From the NCBI RefSeq assembly GCF_003731765.1, contig NZ_MOAL01000002.1:186001-250000 (forward strand): DNA of 64,000 nt, given 5' to 3'. A program made the position numbers and the translations under genes. Shown piece by piece: positions 9,375 to 18,925 of this stretch (positions are counted from its first letter, which is position 1; every line of letters starts with the position of its first letter). The notes beneath the pieces are model-generated. The model had not been told where the DNA came from and did no database searches. It saw nothing but the letters and a program-made list of their open reading frames with translations. This DNA comes from Pseudomonas chlororaphis (GTDB lineage: Bacteria; Pseudomonadota; Gammaproteobacteria; Pseudomonadales; Pseudomonadaceae).

Positions 9375-9405
9375 AAAAAAAACGCGCCGACTTGAGCGGC
9401 GCGTT
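9375..9405 (-). terminator. Rho-independent terminator after bolA
   Basis: On the minus strand a 9-bp stem, AACGCGCCG with CGGCGCGTT, has a 7-base loop and is followed by a run of eight T residues (the A run at 9375-9382 on the plus strand). It lies about 70 bases beyond the bolA stop. Confidence 0.85.
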
Positions 9406-9476
9406 GCGGATTGTAGCAGGAAGGCGGTGCTGAGCTCCAAGCGACAAGCTCAAAGCCTCAAGCTTGCCGCTGCGGC

Positions 9477-9773
9477 TTATCGCTTGCCGCTACCCCCCGC
9501 ACACGTCGGCGAAGCTGGAGCCGCGCCGATTTTGAGCCATTCTTCCGGCGTATAGGTGTGCAGCGCCAACGCATGAAACTCACTCATCAGATCGCCCAGG
9601 GTGGCGTAGACCTTCTGATGGCGCTTGACGCTGTTGAGCCCGGCAAACTGCTCGCTCACCAGCACCGCCTTGAAGTGGGTCTGCAGGCCGCGGCTGTGCA
9701 TATGACTTTCGTCCAGCACTTGCAGATGCTCGGGCTGCAAGGCCCCAAGGGCCGATTCAATACGTTGTTGCAT
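9477..9773 (-). CDS. bolA: BolA family protein
   Basis: 98 residues covering the whole BolA/IbaG fold, including the LxxxHLxVxDESHMH segment, the conserved FAGLNSVKRHQKVY region, and an HALALHTYTPEEW C-terminus. BolA proteins bind monothiol glutaredoxins and iron-sulfur clusters and influence morphology and stress responses. Two ATGs are possible (9779 and 9773); the second is chosen because AGGA lies six bases before it, while the first directly abuts that AGGA. It follows the DUF2059 gene by 18 bases on the same strand, so the two are likely an operon. Confidence 0.92.
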   Translation of the reverse strand: MQQRIESALGALQPEHLQVLDESHMHSRGLQTHFKAVLVSEQFAGLNSVKRHQKVYATLGDLMSEFHALALHTYTPEEWLKIGAAPASPTCAGGSGKR

Positions 9774-9791
9774 GGTCATTCCTGGCTCCGC

Positions 9792-10307
9792 TTACTTCTT
9801 CTTGGCCGGTGCAGCCTTAGGCTCGAGTTCGGTGGTCATGTCCGCCAGCAGCTTGTTGACCACGGGCACGGCGCTTTCCAGCTTGGCCTGGGTCATTTGC
9901 GCCGATTGCTGAGTCAGCTGGGGCATTTTTTCCAGGACTTTCTTGCCCAGTGGCGACTGGTAGAACGCCACCAGGTCCTTGAGCTCGGATTCGCTGAAGT
10001 TGGTGGTGTAGAGCTTGACCATGTCCGGCTTCAGCTTGTTCCAGCCAATGGCTTGGTCCAGGGCGGCGTTGGCCTTGGCCTGGTAGGTTTCCAGCAGGGC
10101 GCGTTTCGACTCGGGGGCTTTGGTTTGCTCAAAACGCTGGGCAAACATTTGCTGCACTTGCATGTACACCGGGGTACCCAGCTTGTCGGCGTGGGCCAGG
10201 GTCAGGAAGGCTTCGGCACTGGCGTTGTGGCTGGCGGTATCGGCAAGAACCTGGCCGCTGGCGCATACCAGAACAACCGCGGTACAGATGGCACGAAGAC
10301 GGGTCAT
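9792..10307 (-). CDS. DUF2059 domain protein, exported
   Basis: 171 residues with an N-terminal signal peptide (a basic start, a hydrophobic core CTAVVLVCASG, and cleavage probably after VLA), so periplasmic. The rest is a helical DUF2059 domain ending in the motif FYQSPLGKKVLEKMP typical of this family. The C-terminus is Lys/Ala/Pro-rich. Its role is unknown. It is the upstream gene of the bolA pair and diverges from fumC. Confidence 0.82.
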   Translation of the reverse strand: MTRLRAICTAVVLVCASGQVLADTASHNASAEAFLTLAHADKLGTPVYMQVQQMFAQRFEQTKAPESKRALLETYQAKANAALDQAIGWNKLKPDMVKLYTTNFSESELKDLVAFYQSPLGKKVLEKMPQLTQQSAQMTQAKLESAVPVVNKLLADMTTELEPKAAPAKKK

Positions 10308-10500
10308 CGAGTTTCCTTTTCTAGCAGGCGAGGTAAAACCCCAAGGGCGACCATTCTGCGCCTAATAAACTCCGGGGCTCAACCCCAGGCCTGATGCCGC
10401 CTGGTTTTGCTCGACCAAAGGAAGCAAAACACGCTTTACGGAACCCGGGCCACGGATCACGACCTAAACTTCGCAATCAGCCCAACAGGAGAGTGAACCG

Positions 10501-11895
10501 ATGAGCCGTATCGAAACCGACAGCCTTGGCCAGGTCGAAGTCCCGGACGACGCCTACTGGGGGGCACAGACCCAACGTTCGCTGGTGAACTTCGCCATCA
10601 GCAACGAGCGCATGCCGCTGTCGGTCCTGCACAGCCTGGCGCTGATCAAGAAAGCCGCCGCGCGGGTCAATGACCGCAATGGCGACCTGCCCGCCGACAT
10701 CGCCCGGCTGATCGAACAGGCCGCCGACGAAGTCCTGGCAGGCGAACATGACGACCAGTTCCCGCTGGTGGTCTGGCAGACCGGCAGCGGCACCCAGAGC
10801 AACATGAACGTCAACGAAGTGCTCGCCGGGCGGGCCAACGAACTGGCCGGCAACCCTCGCGGCGGCAAGACCCCGGTGCACCCCAACGACCATGTAAACC
10901 GCTCGCAAAGCTCCAACGACTGCTTCCCCACCGCCATGCACATCGCTGCGGCCCAGGCCGTGCAGTTCAAGCTGCTGCCGGCGATTGCCGAACTGTCCGG
11001 CGGCCTTGCCGAGCTTTCGGCCCGGCACATGCACCTGGTGAAAACCGGGCGCACCCACATGATGGACGCCACCCCCATCACCTTCGGCCAGGAACTCTCG
11101 GCCTTCATTGCCCAACTGGGTTACGCCGAGCGCGCCATCCGCGGTGCCTTGCCGGCGGTGTACGAACTGGCCCAGGGCGGCACCGCCGTGGGCACCGGGC
11201 TCAACTCTCCCCACGGTTTTGGCGAGGCCATTGCCGCCGAACTGGCGGCGCTGTCCGGCTTGCCTTTCGTCACCGCACCGAACAAATTCGCCGCCCTGGC
11301 CGGGCACGAGCCGCTGACGACTCTCTCCGGCGCCTTGAAAACCCTGGCAGTGTGCCTGATGAAAATCGCCAACGACCTGCGCCTGCTCGGCTCGGGCCCA
11401 CGGGCCGGCCTGGCCGAAGTGCGCTTGCCGGCCAACGAGCCCGGTAGCTCGATCATGCCCGGCAAGGTCAACCCGACCCAATGTGAAGCGCTGTCCATGC
11501 TGGCCTGCCAGGTCATGGGCAACGATGTAGCGATCGGCTTTGCCGCCAGCCAGGGGCACCTGCAGCTCAACGTGTTCAAACCGGTGATCATCCACAACCT
11601 GCTGCAATCCATCACCCTGCTGGCCGATGGCTGCAGTAACTTCCAGGCCCATTGCATTGCCGGCCTGGAACCCGATGCCGGGCAGATGGCCGCACACCTG
11701 GAACGTGGCTTGATGCTGGTGACCGCGCTCAACACCCACATCGGCTACGACAAGGCGGCAGAAATTGCCAAGAAGGCCTATGCGGAAAACCTGACCCTGC
11801 GTGAGTCCGCGCTGGCCTTGGGTTACCTGACGGATGAGCAATTCGACGCCTGGGTCCGCCCCGAAAACATGCTGGAGGCCGGAAAGCAGGGCTAG
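10501..11895 (+). CDS. fumC: Class II fumarate hydratase FumC
   Basis: 464 residues, the normal length for iron-independent, oxygen-stable fumarase. The superfamily signature [11 protein letters not shown] lies near residues 318-328 and substrate-site segments [10 protein letters not shown] and RSQSSND are present. It interconverts fumarate and malate in the TCA cycle. A GGAGAG site precedes ATG 10501. It diverges from the DUF2059-bolA pair, an order I also recall from P. aeruginosa fumC2. Confidence 0.95.
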   Translation: MSRIETDSLGQVEVPDDAYWGAQTQRSLVNFAISNERMPLSVLHSLALIKKAAARVNDRNGDLPADIARLIEQAADEVLAGEHDDQFPLVVWQTGSGTQSNMNVNEVLAGRANELAGNPRGGKTPVHPNDHVNRSQSSNDCFPTAMHIAAAQAVQFKLLPAIAELSGGLAELSARHMHLVKTGRTHMMDATPITFGQELSAFIAQLGYAERAIRGALPAVYELAQGGTAVGTGLNSPHGFGEAIAAELAALSGLPFVTAPNKFAALAGHEPLTTLSGALKTLAVCLMKIANDLRLLGSGPRAGLAEVRLPANEPGSSIMPGKVNPTQCEALSMLACQVMGNDVAIGFAASQGHLQLNVFKPVIIHNLLQSITLLADGCSNFQAHCIAGLEPDAGQMAAHLERGLMLVTALNTHIGYDKAAEIAKKAYAENLTLRESALALGYLTDEQFDAWVRPENMLEAGKQG

Positions 11896-11903
11896 AAACA
11901 ACA

Positions 11904-11935
11904 CCGGCGCCTACCCAAACCTGGGTAGACGCCGG
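11904..11935. terminator. Bidirectional hairpin between fumC and the thiolase gene
   Basis: CCGGCG-C-CTACCC pairs with GGGTAG-A-CGCCGG around a 6-base loop, a 13-base stem with one mismatch. It lies between two convergent genes. Confidence 0.6.
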
Positions 11936-11956
11936 CCTGGTAACAGGACTGGCCGC

Positions 11957-13141
11957 CTAACGCACCGCCTCGAACAGCCCGGTGGCGCCCATGCCCCCGC
12001 CCACGCACATGGTGACGATGCCGTAGCGCAGGTTGCGCCGTTGCAGCTCGCGCACCAAATGGCCGACCTGACGCGACCCGGTCATGCCGAACGGATGGCC
12101 GATGGAAATCGAACCGCCATTGACGTTGTAGCGTGCGTTATCGATTTCCAGGCGATTGCGGCTGTACAGGCACTGGGAAGCAAAGGCTTCGTTCAACTCC
12201 CACAAATCGATATCAGCCACGCTCAGTCCCTTCGCCTTGAGCAGCTTGGGCACCGAAAACACCGGGCCGATGCCCATTTCGTCCGGCTCGCAACCGGCCA
12301 CGGTAAAGCCGCGGAAAAACGCCTTGGGCTTGAGCCCCAGTTCCAGGGCCTTTTCCAGGCTCATCACCAGGGTCATCGAGGCCCCATCAGACAACTGCGA
12401 CGAGTTGCCCGCCGTCACCGAACCGTCCTCGGCAAACACCGGTTTCAGCCCGGCCAGGCTCTCCAGGGTGGTGTCCGGACGATTGCAGTCGTCACGATCG
12501 ACCACACCGTCAAGCACCTGCACCTGGCCGGTGTTCTTGTCCTCGACCTTGTACTTGACCGCCATGGCGACGATTTCATCATCGAACAGCCCGGCCGCCT
12601 GGGCCTGTGCGGTGCGCTGCTGGCTTTGCAGGGCATAGAGGTCCTGTTCTTCGCGGCTGACGTTGTAGCGTCGAGCAACGATCTCGGCGGTCTGGCCCAT
12701 GGGAAAGTAAATACCCGGCACCTGCTCCTTGAGCAGCGGGTTGATGAGGTTGTCTGTGTTGACGCTTTTCATCGTCAGGCTGATGGACTCGACGCCCCCG
12801 GCGACAATGATGTCGCTGCAGCCGGAGGCAATCTGGTTGGCGGCAATGGCAATCGCCTGCAACCCCGAGGAACAGAAGCGGTTGAGGGTCATGCCCGCCG
12901 TGCCGGTGCCCAGTTGCGAGAGCACCGCTACGTTGCGCCCAATGTTGTAACCCTGGGCGCCTTCGTTGGAGCCGGCGCCGACGATGCAATCCTCGACGCT
13001 GGCCGGGTCGATGCCGTTGCGGCTCAGCAGCGCATTGACGCAATGGGCGGCCATGTCATCCGGACGGGTCTGGTTGAACTTGCCGCGAAAGGACTTGGCC
13101 AGGCCAGTCCGCACGCTATCGACGATCACCACTTCACGCAT
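11957..13141 (-). CDS. Acetyl-CoA C-acyltransferase (thiolase)
   Basis: 394 residues from ATG at 13139-13141 with TGAGG upstream. All thiolase signatures are present: the nucleophile Cys in RFCSSGLQA (about residue 91), GHPFGMTG with the catalytic His, and the C-terminal CVGGGMG with the proton-relay Cys. It is a biosynthetic or degradative acyl-CoA thiolase; chain-length preference cannot be read from sequence. It lies 102 bases downstream of the polyphosphate:AMP phosphotransferase gene on the same strand. Confidence 0.92.
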   Translation of the reverse strand: MREVVIVDSVRTGLAKSFRGKFNQTRPDDMAAHCVNALLSRNGIDPASVEDCIVGAGSNEGAQGYNIGRNVAVLSQLGTGTAGMTLNRFCSSGLQAIAIAANQIASGCSDIIVAGGVESISLTMKSVNTDNLINPLLKEQVPGIYFPMGQTAEIVARRYNVSREEQDLYALQSQQRTAQAQAAGLFDDEIVAMAVKYKVEDKNTGQVQVLDGVVDRDDCNRPDTTLESLAGLKPVFAEDGSVTAGNSSQLSDGASMTLVMSLEKALELGLKPKAFFRGFTVAGCEPDEMGIGPVFSVPKLLKAKGLSVADIDLWELNEAFASQCLYSRNRLEIDNARYNVNGGSISIGHPFGMTGSRQVGHLVRELQRRNLRYGIVTMCVGGGMGATGLFEAVR

Positions 13142-13243
13142 GGCACACCTCATTGTTGTTGTCGGTTGGAAGTGGGCCGAGCATAAGTCTGCCCCTTCAC
13201 CGACCGCGACAATCATTCACCCCGCGTATGCGCGACCATCGCT

Positions 13244-14767
13244 CTATTTCTTGTCCTTCTTGCGTTTTTTATCGTCCTTGTCGGACTTTTCGAACGCCTC
13301 TTCCAGGGCGCGGTTGAGGGTGCGCAATACCTTGATCCGCGCCCAGCGCTTGTCATTGGCTTCCACCAGGGTCCAGGGCGACACCTCAGTACTGGTACGG
13401 TCAACCATGTCGCCGACAGCGGCGCGGTAGTCGTCCCATTTTTCGCGGTTGCGCCAGTCGTCTTCAGTGATTTTGAAGCGTTTGAAGGGGATCTCTTCCC
13501 GGGCCTGGAAGCGCTCCAGCTGGGTCTGTTTGTCGATCGCCAGCCAGAACTTGACCACGATCACCCCTGCATCGGCGATCTGCTCCTCAAAGTCATTGAT
13601 CTCGCCATAGGCCCGCAGCCAGTCGGCCGGGGAACAGAAACCCTCGACACGCTCCACCAACACCCGGCCGTACCAGGAACGGTCGAACACGGTGAATTTG
13701 CCCCGGGCCGGAAGGTGCCGCCAGAAACGCCAAAGATAAGGCTGCGCGCGCTCTTCTTCAGTGGGCGCAGCAATCGGCACGATGCTGTATTGGCGTGGGT
13801 CCAGCGCTGCCGCCACCCGCCGGATCGCCCCGCCCTTGCCCGCCGCATCGTTGCCTTCGAACACCGCCACCAGGGCGTGCTTGCGCATGCGTTTGTCCCG
13901 CAGCAGCCCGGACAGGCGCGCCTGCTCGGTAATCAGCTGTTCCTCGTAATCGTCCTTGTCCAGGCGCTGGGTCATGTCCAGGCTGCCAATCAGGGTCACC
14001 TGATCGACGCTGGACGGCAGCGGTGCAGCGGTCACCAAAGCCGTCTTGCCAACAGGGCGGTTCAGCGCGTTCTGCAACCCCTCCAGCAGGATCTTGCCCA
14101 CGGTCAGGCTGCGGTAATAAGGGTCCACGCCCTCGATCACGTGCCAGGGTGCATAGTCGCGGCTGGTGCGGCGTAACACCCGCTCACCGTATTTGACGAA
14201 CTTGTCGTAGGTTTCTGACTGCTGCCAATCCAGGGGGCTGATGCGCCAGCTGTGCAACGGGTCGTCCTGCAGGGCCTTGAGCCGGGCCTTCATTTGTTTC
14301 TTGGACAGATGAAACCAGAACTTGAAGATCAGCGCGCCTTCGTCACAGAGCATTTTTTCCAGGCGTTCGGCGGCGTTGATTGCCTGATCCAGGCGCGCGT
14401 CCTTGAACAGGCCATGGACCCGCCCCTGCAACATCTGGCTGTACCAATTGCCGAAAAATACCCCCATGCGCCCCTTGGCCGGAAGCATCCGCCAATAGCG
14501 CCAGGCCGGAGGACGGGCGAGCTCTTCATCGGTCTGCTGGTCGAAGGTGCGCACTTCGATCAGCCGCGGGTCCATCCATTCGTTGAGCAGCTTGACCGTC
14601 TCGCCCTTGCCTGCGCCTTCGATCCCGTTGATCAGCACAATCACCGGAAACCCGGCCCTCTGCTGCAACTCGAACTGGGCTTCCAGCAACGCCTCGCGCA
14701 AGGCAGGCACTTCGGCTTCGTAGGTGTCTTTGTCGATGGCGTGACCGATTTCGGCAGATTCAAACAT
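13244..14767 (-). CDS. pap: Polyphosphate:AMP phosphotransferase
   Basis: 507 residues made of two tandem PPK2 domains, each with a Walker A-like loop: GIEGAGKGETVK near residue 48 and GNDAAGKGGAIRR near 308. Two-domain PPK2 proteins of this length are class II PPK2 enzymes, which phosphorylate AMP to ADP using polyphosphate. The C-terminus is strongly basic (KKRKKDKK). It diverges from mnmC. Confidence 0.93.
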   Translation of the reverse strand: MFESAEIGHAIDKDTYEAEVPALREALLEAQFELQQRAGFPVIVLINGIEGAGKGETVKLLNEWMDPRLIEVRTFDQQTDEELARPPAWRYWRMLPAKGRMGVFFGNWYSQMLQGRVHGLFKDARLDQAINAAERLEKMLCDEGALIFKFWFHLSKKQMKARLKALQDDPLHSWRISPLDWQQSETYDKFVKYGERVLRRTSRDYAPWHVIEGVDPYYRSLTVGKILLEGLQNALNRPVGKTALVTAAPLPSSVDQVTLIGSLDMTQRLDKDDYEEQLITEQARLSGLLRDKRMRKHALVAVFEGNDAAGKGGAIRRVAAALDPRQYSIVPIAAPTEEERAQPYLWRFWRHLPARGKFTVFDRSWYGRVLVERVEGFCSPADWLRAYGEINDFEEQIADAGVIVVKFWLAIDKQTQLERFQAREEIPFKRFKITEDDWRNREKWDDYRAAVGDMVDRTSTEVSPWTLVEANDKRWARIKVLRTLNRALEEAFEKSDKDDKKRKKDKK

Positions 14768-14966
14768 GGACGGCTCCCTTCCAAGAATTTTCCAAGACTA
14801 GCGGATCAACAACGGCCGCAGGAAACAAATCCCCGGGCAACCCGAGGCTGGCCAGCAAAAGCCGGCGGCGGATTTTCCGCGCCCCGGAGGCAGCGGGCCT
14901 TGTCATGGGTCAATCGCACCCGCGGCGATCAGCTAGAATGGCCGCCTTGCCGATTTCGAGCCGAAC

Positions 14967-16946
14967 ATGACTCCCGTATTGCCCCATGCCCAACTCGACT
15001 GGGACGACCAAGGTCGCCCGCGTTCCAAGGTCTTCGACGATGTGTATTTCTCCACCGAGTCGGGCCTTGCCGAAACACGCCACGTGTTTATCGAGCAGAA
15101 CCGCCTGACGGAACGCTTTGCCGCGCTCCAGCCAGGCGAGCGCTTTGTGATCGGCGAAACCGGCTTCGGCACCGGGCTGAATTTTCTCTGCGCCTGGCAG
15201 TTGTTCGAGGCCCAGGCCGATGCGGGTGCCCGCTTGCATTTCGTCAGCGTGGAAAAGTACCCCCTCAGCCCCGACGACCTGCGACGCGCCCTGGCCCTGT
15301 GGCCGGAACTGGCGAGCTTCGCCGAGCGCTTGCTGGCGGCCTATGTGGCGGTGCACCAGGGGTTCCAGCGCATCGTGCTGGATGCCGGCCGGGTCACCCT
15401 GACCCTGCTGATCGGCGATGCCCTGGAACAGTTGCCGCAACTGGACGCGCAGATCGACGCCTGGTTTCTCGACGGTTTTGCGCCGGCAAAAAACCCCGAC
15501 ATGTGGACCGCGGAACTGTTCGCCGAACTGGCCCGCCTGGCGGCGCCCGGCTCGACCATCAGCACCTTCACCAGCACTGGCTGGGTTCGACGCCTGTTGA
15601 ACGCCGCCGGGTTCAAGATGAAACGCACCCCGGGCATCGGCCACAAATGGGAGGTGCTGCGCGGCGCGTTTCTCGGCTGGCCCGAGGACGCAGCGCCGAC
15701 ACCGGCCGTCAAACCCTGGTTCGCCCGGCCCTCGGCACCGCAAGAGAAAACCGCCCTGGTGATCGGCGGTGGCCTGGCCGGCTGCGCTAGCGCCGCCAGC
15801 CTGGCGGCCCGGGGCTGGCAGGTCAGCCTGCTGGAGCGCCACGAGCAACTGGCCCAGGAAGCCTCAGGCAACCCCCAGGGCGTGCTCTACCTCAAGCTGT
15901 CGGCCCACGGCACCGCGCTGTCGCAGATGATCCTCAGCGGTTTTGGCTACACCCGGCGGCAGCTTGAACAACTGCAACGGGGTCAGGACTGGGATAACTG
16001 CGGCGTGCTGCAACTGGCCTTCAACCCCAAGGAAGACGAGCGCCAGGCCCAACTGGCCGATGCCTTCCCCAGCGATCTGCTGCAACGGCTGGACCAGCCC
16101 CAGGCCCAGGCGCGCGCCGGCATCGACCTGGCCTGGGGCGGCCTGTTCTACCCCGAAGGGGGCTGGGTGCATCCGCCGGCCCTGTGCCAGTGGCAAGCCC
16201 GCCATCCGAAAATCCAGGTCTTGCAGCGGCACAACGCCCTGGAACTGCGTCAGGTCGATGGGCGCTGGCAAGCCTGGGACGGTGAGCACCTGCTGGCCAG
16301 CGCGGCAGTGGTGATCCTCGCCGGCGCGGCCGACATCAAGCACTTTCCGGCCAGTGCCGAGTTACCCCTCAAGCGAATTCGCGGGCAGATCACCCGCTTG
16401 CCGCAAACCCCGCGCAGCCAGCGCCTGGCCACCGTGGTGTGCGCCGAAGGTTATGTCGCACCACCGCGCTTGGGCGAGCACACCTTGGGTGCCAGCTTCG
16501 ATTTCAAGAGTGACGACCTGACGGCCACGGTTGCCGAACATGTCGGCAACCTGGCCATGCTGCGGGAAATTTCCAGCGACCTCAGCGAACGCCTCGGCGC
16601 CGAGCAACTGCCGCTGGAAACCTTGCAGGGCCGCGCCGCGTTTCGCTGCACCAGCCCGGACTATTTGCCCATCGTCGGGCCCCTGGCCGACCCGGCCCTG
16701 TTCGCCGACACCTACGCCGCGCTGGCCAAGGATGCGCGGCAAGTGCCGGACCTGCCCTGCCCCTGGCTCGACGGCCTGTATATCAACAGTGGCCATGGCT
16801 CCCGCGGCCTGATCACCGCACCGCTGTCCGGTGAGTTGCTGGCCGCCTGGCTGGAAAACGAACCCCTGCCCCTGCCCAGAAGCGTGGCCGAAGCGTGCCA
16901 CCCCAACCGCTTCGCCCTGCGTCGGCTGATTCGCGGCAAAGCCTGA
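14967..16946 (+). CDS. mnmC: Bifunctional tRNA-modifying enzyme MnmC
   Basis: 659 residues, the full fused length. Residues about 1-240 are the SAM-dependent MnmD methyltransferase (GETGFGTGLNFL motif, then DAWFLDGFAPAKNPDMW). Residues about 265-650 are the FAD-dependent oxidase with the dinucleotide-binding motif VIGGGLAGCASA. Together they convert cmnm5s2U34 to nm5s2U and then mnm5s2U in tRNA. The ATG at 14967 gives the usual N-terminus. A strong terminator follows. Confidence 0.95.
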   Translation: MTPVLPHAQLDWDDQGRPRSKVFDDVYFSTESGLAETRHVFIEQNRLTERFAALQPGERFVIGETGFGTGLNFLCAWQLFEAQADAGARLHFVSVEKYPLSPDDLRRALALWPELASFAERLLAAYVAVHQGFQRIVLDAGRVTLTLLIGDALEQLPQLDAQIDAWFLDGFAPAKNPDMWTAELFAELARLAAPGSTISTFTSTGWVRRLLNAAGFKMKRTPGIGHKWEVLRGAFLGWPEDAAPTPAVKPWFARPSAPQEKTALVIGGGLAGCASAASLAARGWQVSLLERHEQLAQEASGNPQGVLYLKLSAHGTALSQMILSGFGYTRRQLEQLQRGQDWDNCGVLQLAFNPKEDERQAQLADAFPSDLLQRLDQPQAQARAGIDLAWGGLFYPEGGWVHPPALCQWQARHPKIQVLQRHNALELRQVDGRWQAWDGEHLLASAAVVILAGAADIKHFPASAELPLKRIRGQITRLPQTPRSQRLATVVCAEGYVAPPRLGEHTLGASFDFKSDDLTATVAEHVGNLAMLREISSDLSERLGAEQLPLETLQGRAAFRCTSPDYLPIVGPLADPALFADTYAALAKDARQVPDLPCPWLDGLYINSGHGSRGLITAPLSGELLAAWLENEPLPLPRSVAEACHPNRFALRRLIRGKA

Positions 16947-16953
16947 TAGACAC

Positions 16954-16982
16954 TGGCGGCGCGTCGCAAAAACGCGCCGCCA
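16954..16982 (+). terminator. Hairpin terminator after mnmC
   Basis: A perfect 11-bp stem, TGGCGGCGCGT with ACGCGCCGCCA, and a 7-base loop containing AAAA start 8 bases after the mnmC stop. There is no T run. Confidence 0.65.
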
Positions 16983-17149
16983 AAGTCAGGCAAATCAGCA
17001 GCTTGACCAGCCCAGCAACGCACTTGAACCCACTCGCTTATAACCGATCGATCTAAAACTCCCGAGTTATGCACAGGTCAGTTTCCTGGTACCCGCCCTT
17101 TTGGTGGCTACGGATTGACTCTCCCCAACGGAAAAACCGGTAAGGACTT

Positions 17150-18922
17150 ATGTGCGGACTAGCTGGCGAACTACGCTTTGATCATCAACCTGCCGACCTG
17201 GCAGCGGTTGAACGAATCACCCATCACCTGGCCCCCCGTGGCCCCGACGCCTGGGGCTTTCACAGCCAGGGCCCGATCGCCCTGGGCCATCGACGCCTGA
17301 AAATCATGGACCTGTCGGACGGCTCGGCGCAGCCGATGATCGACAACGCCCTGGGCCTGTCCCTGGCGTTCAACGGGGCCATCTACAACTTCCCCGAACT
17401 AAGGGCCGAGCTGGAAAACCTGGGTTACGCCTTCCATTCCGGCGGTGACACCGAAGTGCTGCTCAAGGGCTATCACGCCTGGGGCACCGACCTGCTGCCC
17501 AAGCTCAATGGCATGTTTGCCTTCGCCATCTGGGAGCGCGACGCCCAGCGCCTGTTCATCGCCCGCGACCGCCTCGGGGTCAAACCCCTGTACCTGTCGC
17601 GCACCGGCCAGCGCCTGCGCTTCGCCTCAGCGTTGCCGGCGCTGCTCAAGGGCGGTGATATCAACCCGATCCTCGATCCAGTGGCGCTCAATCATTACTT
17701 GAACTTCCATGCCGTGGTGCCGGCGCCGCGTACCTTGCTGGCCGGCGTTGAAAAACTGCCGCCGGCCACCTGGATGCGCATCGAAGCCGATGGCCGCACC
17801 GAGCAACAAACCTGGTGGACCCTGCCCTACGGCCCCCGCGCCGACGAGCTCAACCTGACCCTGGAAGACTGGCGCGACCGCGTGCTCGACAGCACCCGTG
17901 AAGCGGTGGCGATTCGTCAACGGGCGGCGGTGGATGTCGGTGTACTGCTTTCCGGTGGCGTCGACTCCAGCCTGCTGGTGGGCCTGCTGCGGGAAGTCGG
18001 GGTGGAGAACCTCTCGACCTTCTCCATCGGCTTCCAGGATGCGGGTGGCGAGCGCGGTGACGAGTTCCAGTATTCGGACCTTATCGCCAAGCATTACGGC
18101 ACCCAGCATCACCAGTTGCGCATCGACGAGCGTGAAATCATCGAGCAGTTGCCGGCGGCCTTCCGCGCCATGAGCGAGCCGATGGTCAGCCACGACTGCA
18201 TCGCCTTCTACCTGCTGTCGCGGGAAGTGGCCAAGCACTGCAAAGTGGTGCAAAGCGGCCAAGGCGCCGACGAACTGTTCGCCGGCTACCACTGGTACCC
18301 GCAAGTGGACGGCGCCAGCGACCCGTACGCGGCCTACCGAGCGGCGTTCTTCGACCGCAGTTACGACGACTACGCCGCCACCGTGCAACCCAAGTGGCTG
18401 ACCGCCAACGATGCTGCCGGCGACTTTGTCCGCGAGCATTTTGCCCAGCCCGGTGCCGACGCACCTGTGGATAAAGCCCTGCGCCTGGACAGCACCGTGA
18501 TGCTGGTCGACGACCCGGTCAAGCGTGTGGATAACATGACCATGGCCTGGGGCCTGGAGGCGCGCACGCCGTTCCTCGACTACCGCCTGGTGGAGTTGTC
18601 GGCCCGGGTGCCAGCCCAGTTCAAGCTGCCCGACGGCGGCAAGCAAGTGCTGAAAGAAGCCGCGCGGCTGGTGATCCCCAGCGAGGTGATCGACCGCAAA
18701 AAAGGCTACTTCCCAGTGCCGGGCCTCAAGCATTTGCAAGGCGACACCCTGAACTGGGTGCGTGAACTGCTGCTGGACCCGAGCCAGGACCGTGGCCTGT
18801 TCAACCCCGCCATGCTCGACCGCCTGCTGACCGACCCGCAAGGCCAGTTGACCCCATTGCGCGGCTCCAAGCTGTGGCAGTTGGCGGCACTGAACCTGTG
18901 GCTCAGCGAACAAGGAATCTGA
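17150..18922 (+). CDS. N-acetylglutaminylglutamine amidotransferase
   Basis: 590 residues. It begins MCGLAGE with the N-terminal nucleophile Cys2 of class II glutamine amidotransferases, and residues about 230-590 are an asparagine-synthetase domain with the PP-loop LLSGGVDSSLL. Genes of this type beside the GNAT/ATP-grasp gene make the amide of the osmoprotectant dipeptide N-acetylglutaminylglutamine amide (NAGGN). A GTAAGGA site precedes the ATG. It is the first gene of a three-gene operon and is 3 bases from the next start. A canonical AsnB is the alternative, but the context makes the NAGGN role far more likely. Confidence 0.92.
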   Translation: MCGLAGELRFDHQPADLAAVERITHHLAPRGPDAWGFHSQGPIALGHRRLKIMDLSDGSAQPMIDNALGLSLAFNGAIYNFPELRAELENLGYAFHSGGDTEVLLKGYHAWGTDLLPKLNGMFAFAIWERDAQRLFIARDRLGVKPLYLSRTGQRLRFASALPALLKGGDINPILDPVALNHYLNFHAVVPAPRTLLAGVEKLPPATWMRIEADGRTEQQTWWTLPYGPRADELNLTLEDWRDRVLDSTREAVAIRQRAAVDVGVLLSGGVDSSLLVGLLREVGVENLSTFSIGFQDAGGERGDEFQYSDLIAKHYGTQHHQLRIDEREIIEQLPAAFRAMSEPMVSHDCIAFYLLSREVAKHCKVVQSGQGADELFAGYHWYPQVDGASDPYAAYRAAFFDRSYDDYAATVQPKWLTANDAAGDFVREHFAQPGADAPVDKALRLDSTVMLVDDPVKRVDNMTMAWGLEARTPFLDYRLVELSARVPAQFKLPDGGKQVLKEAARLVIPSEVIDRKKGYFPVPGLKHLQGDTLNWVRELLLDPSQDRGLFNPAMLDRLLTDPQGQLTPLRGSKLWQLAALNLWLSEQGI

Positions 18923-18925
18923 CCG

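Noticed and set aside
17026..17056. Possible AlgU (extracytoplasmic sigma) promoter before the NAGGN operon
   Set aside because: GAACCC followed by TCTAAA has a spacing of about 20 bases, too long for the usual 16-17, and the -10 match is poor.
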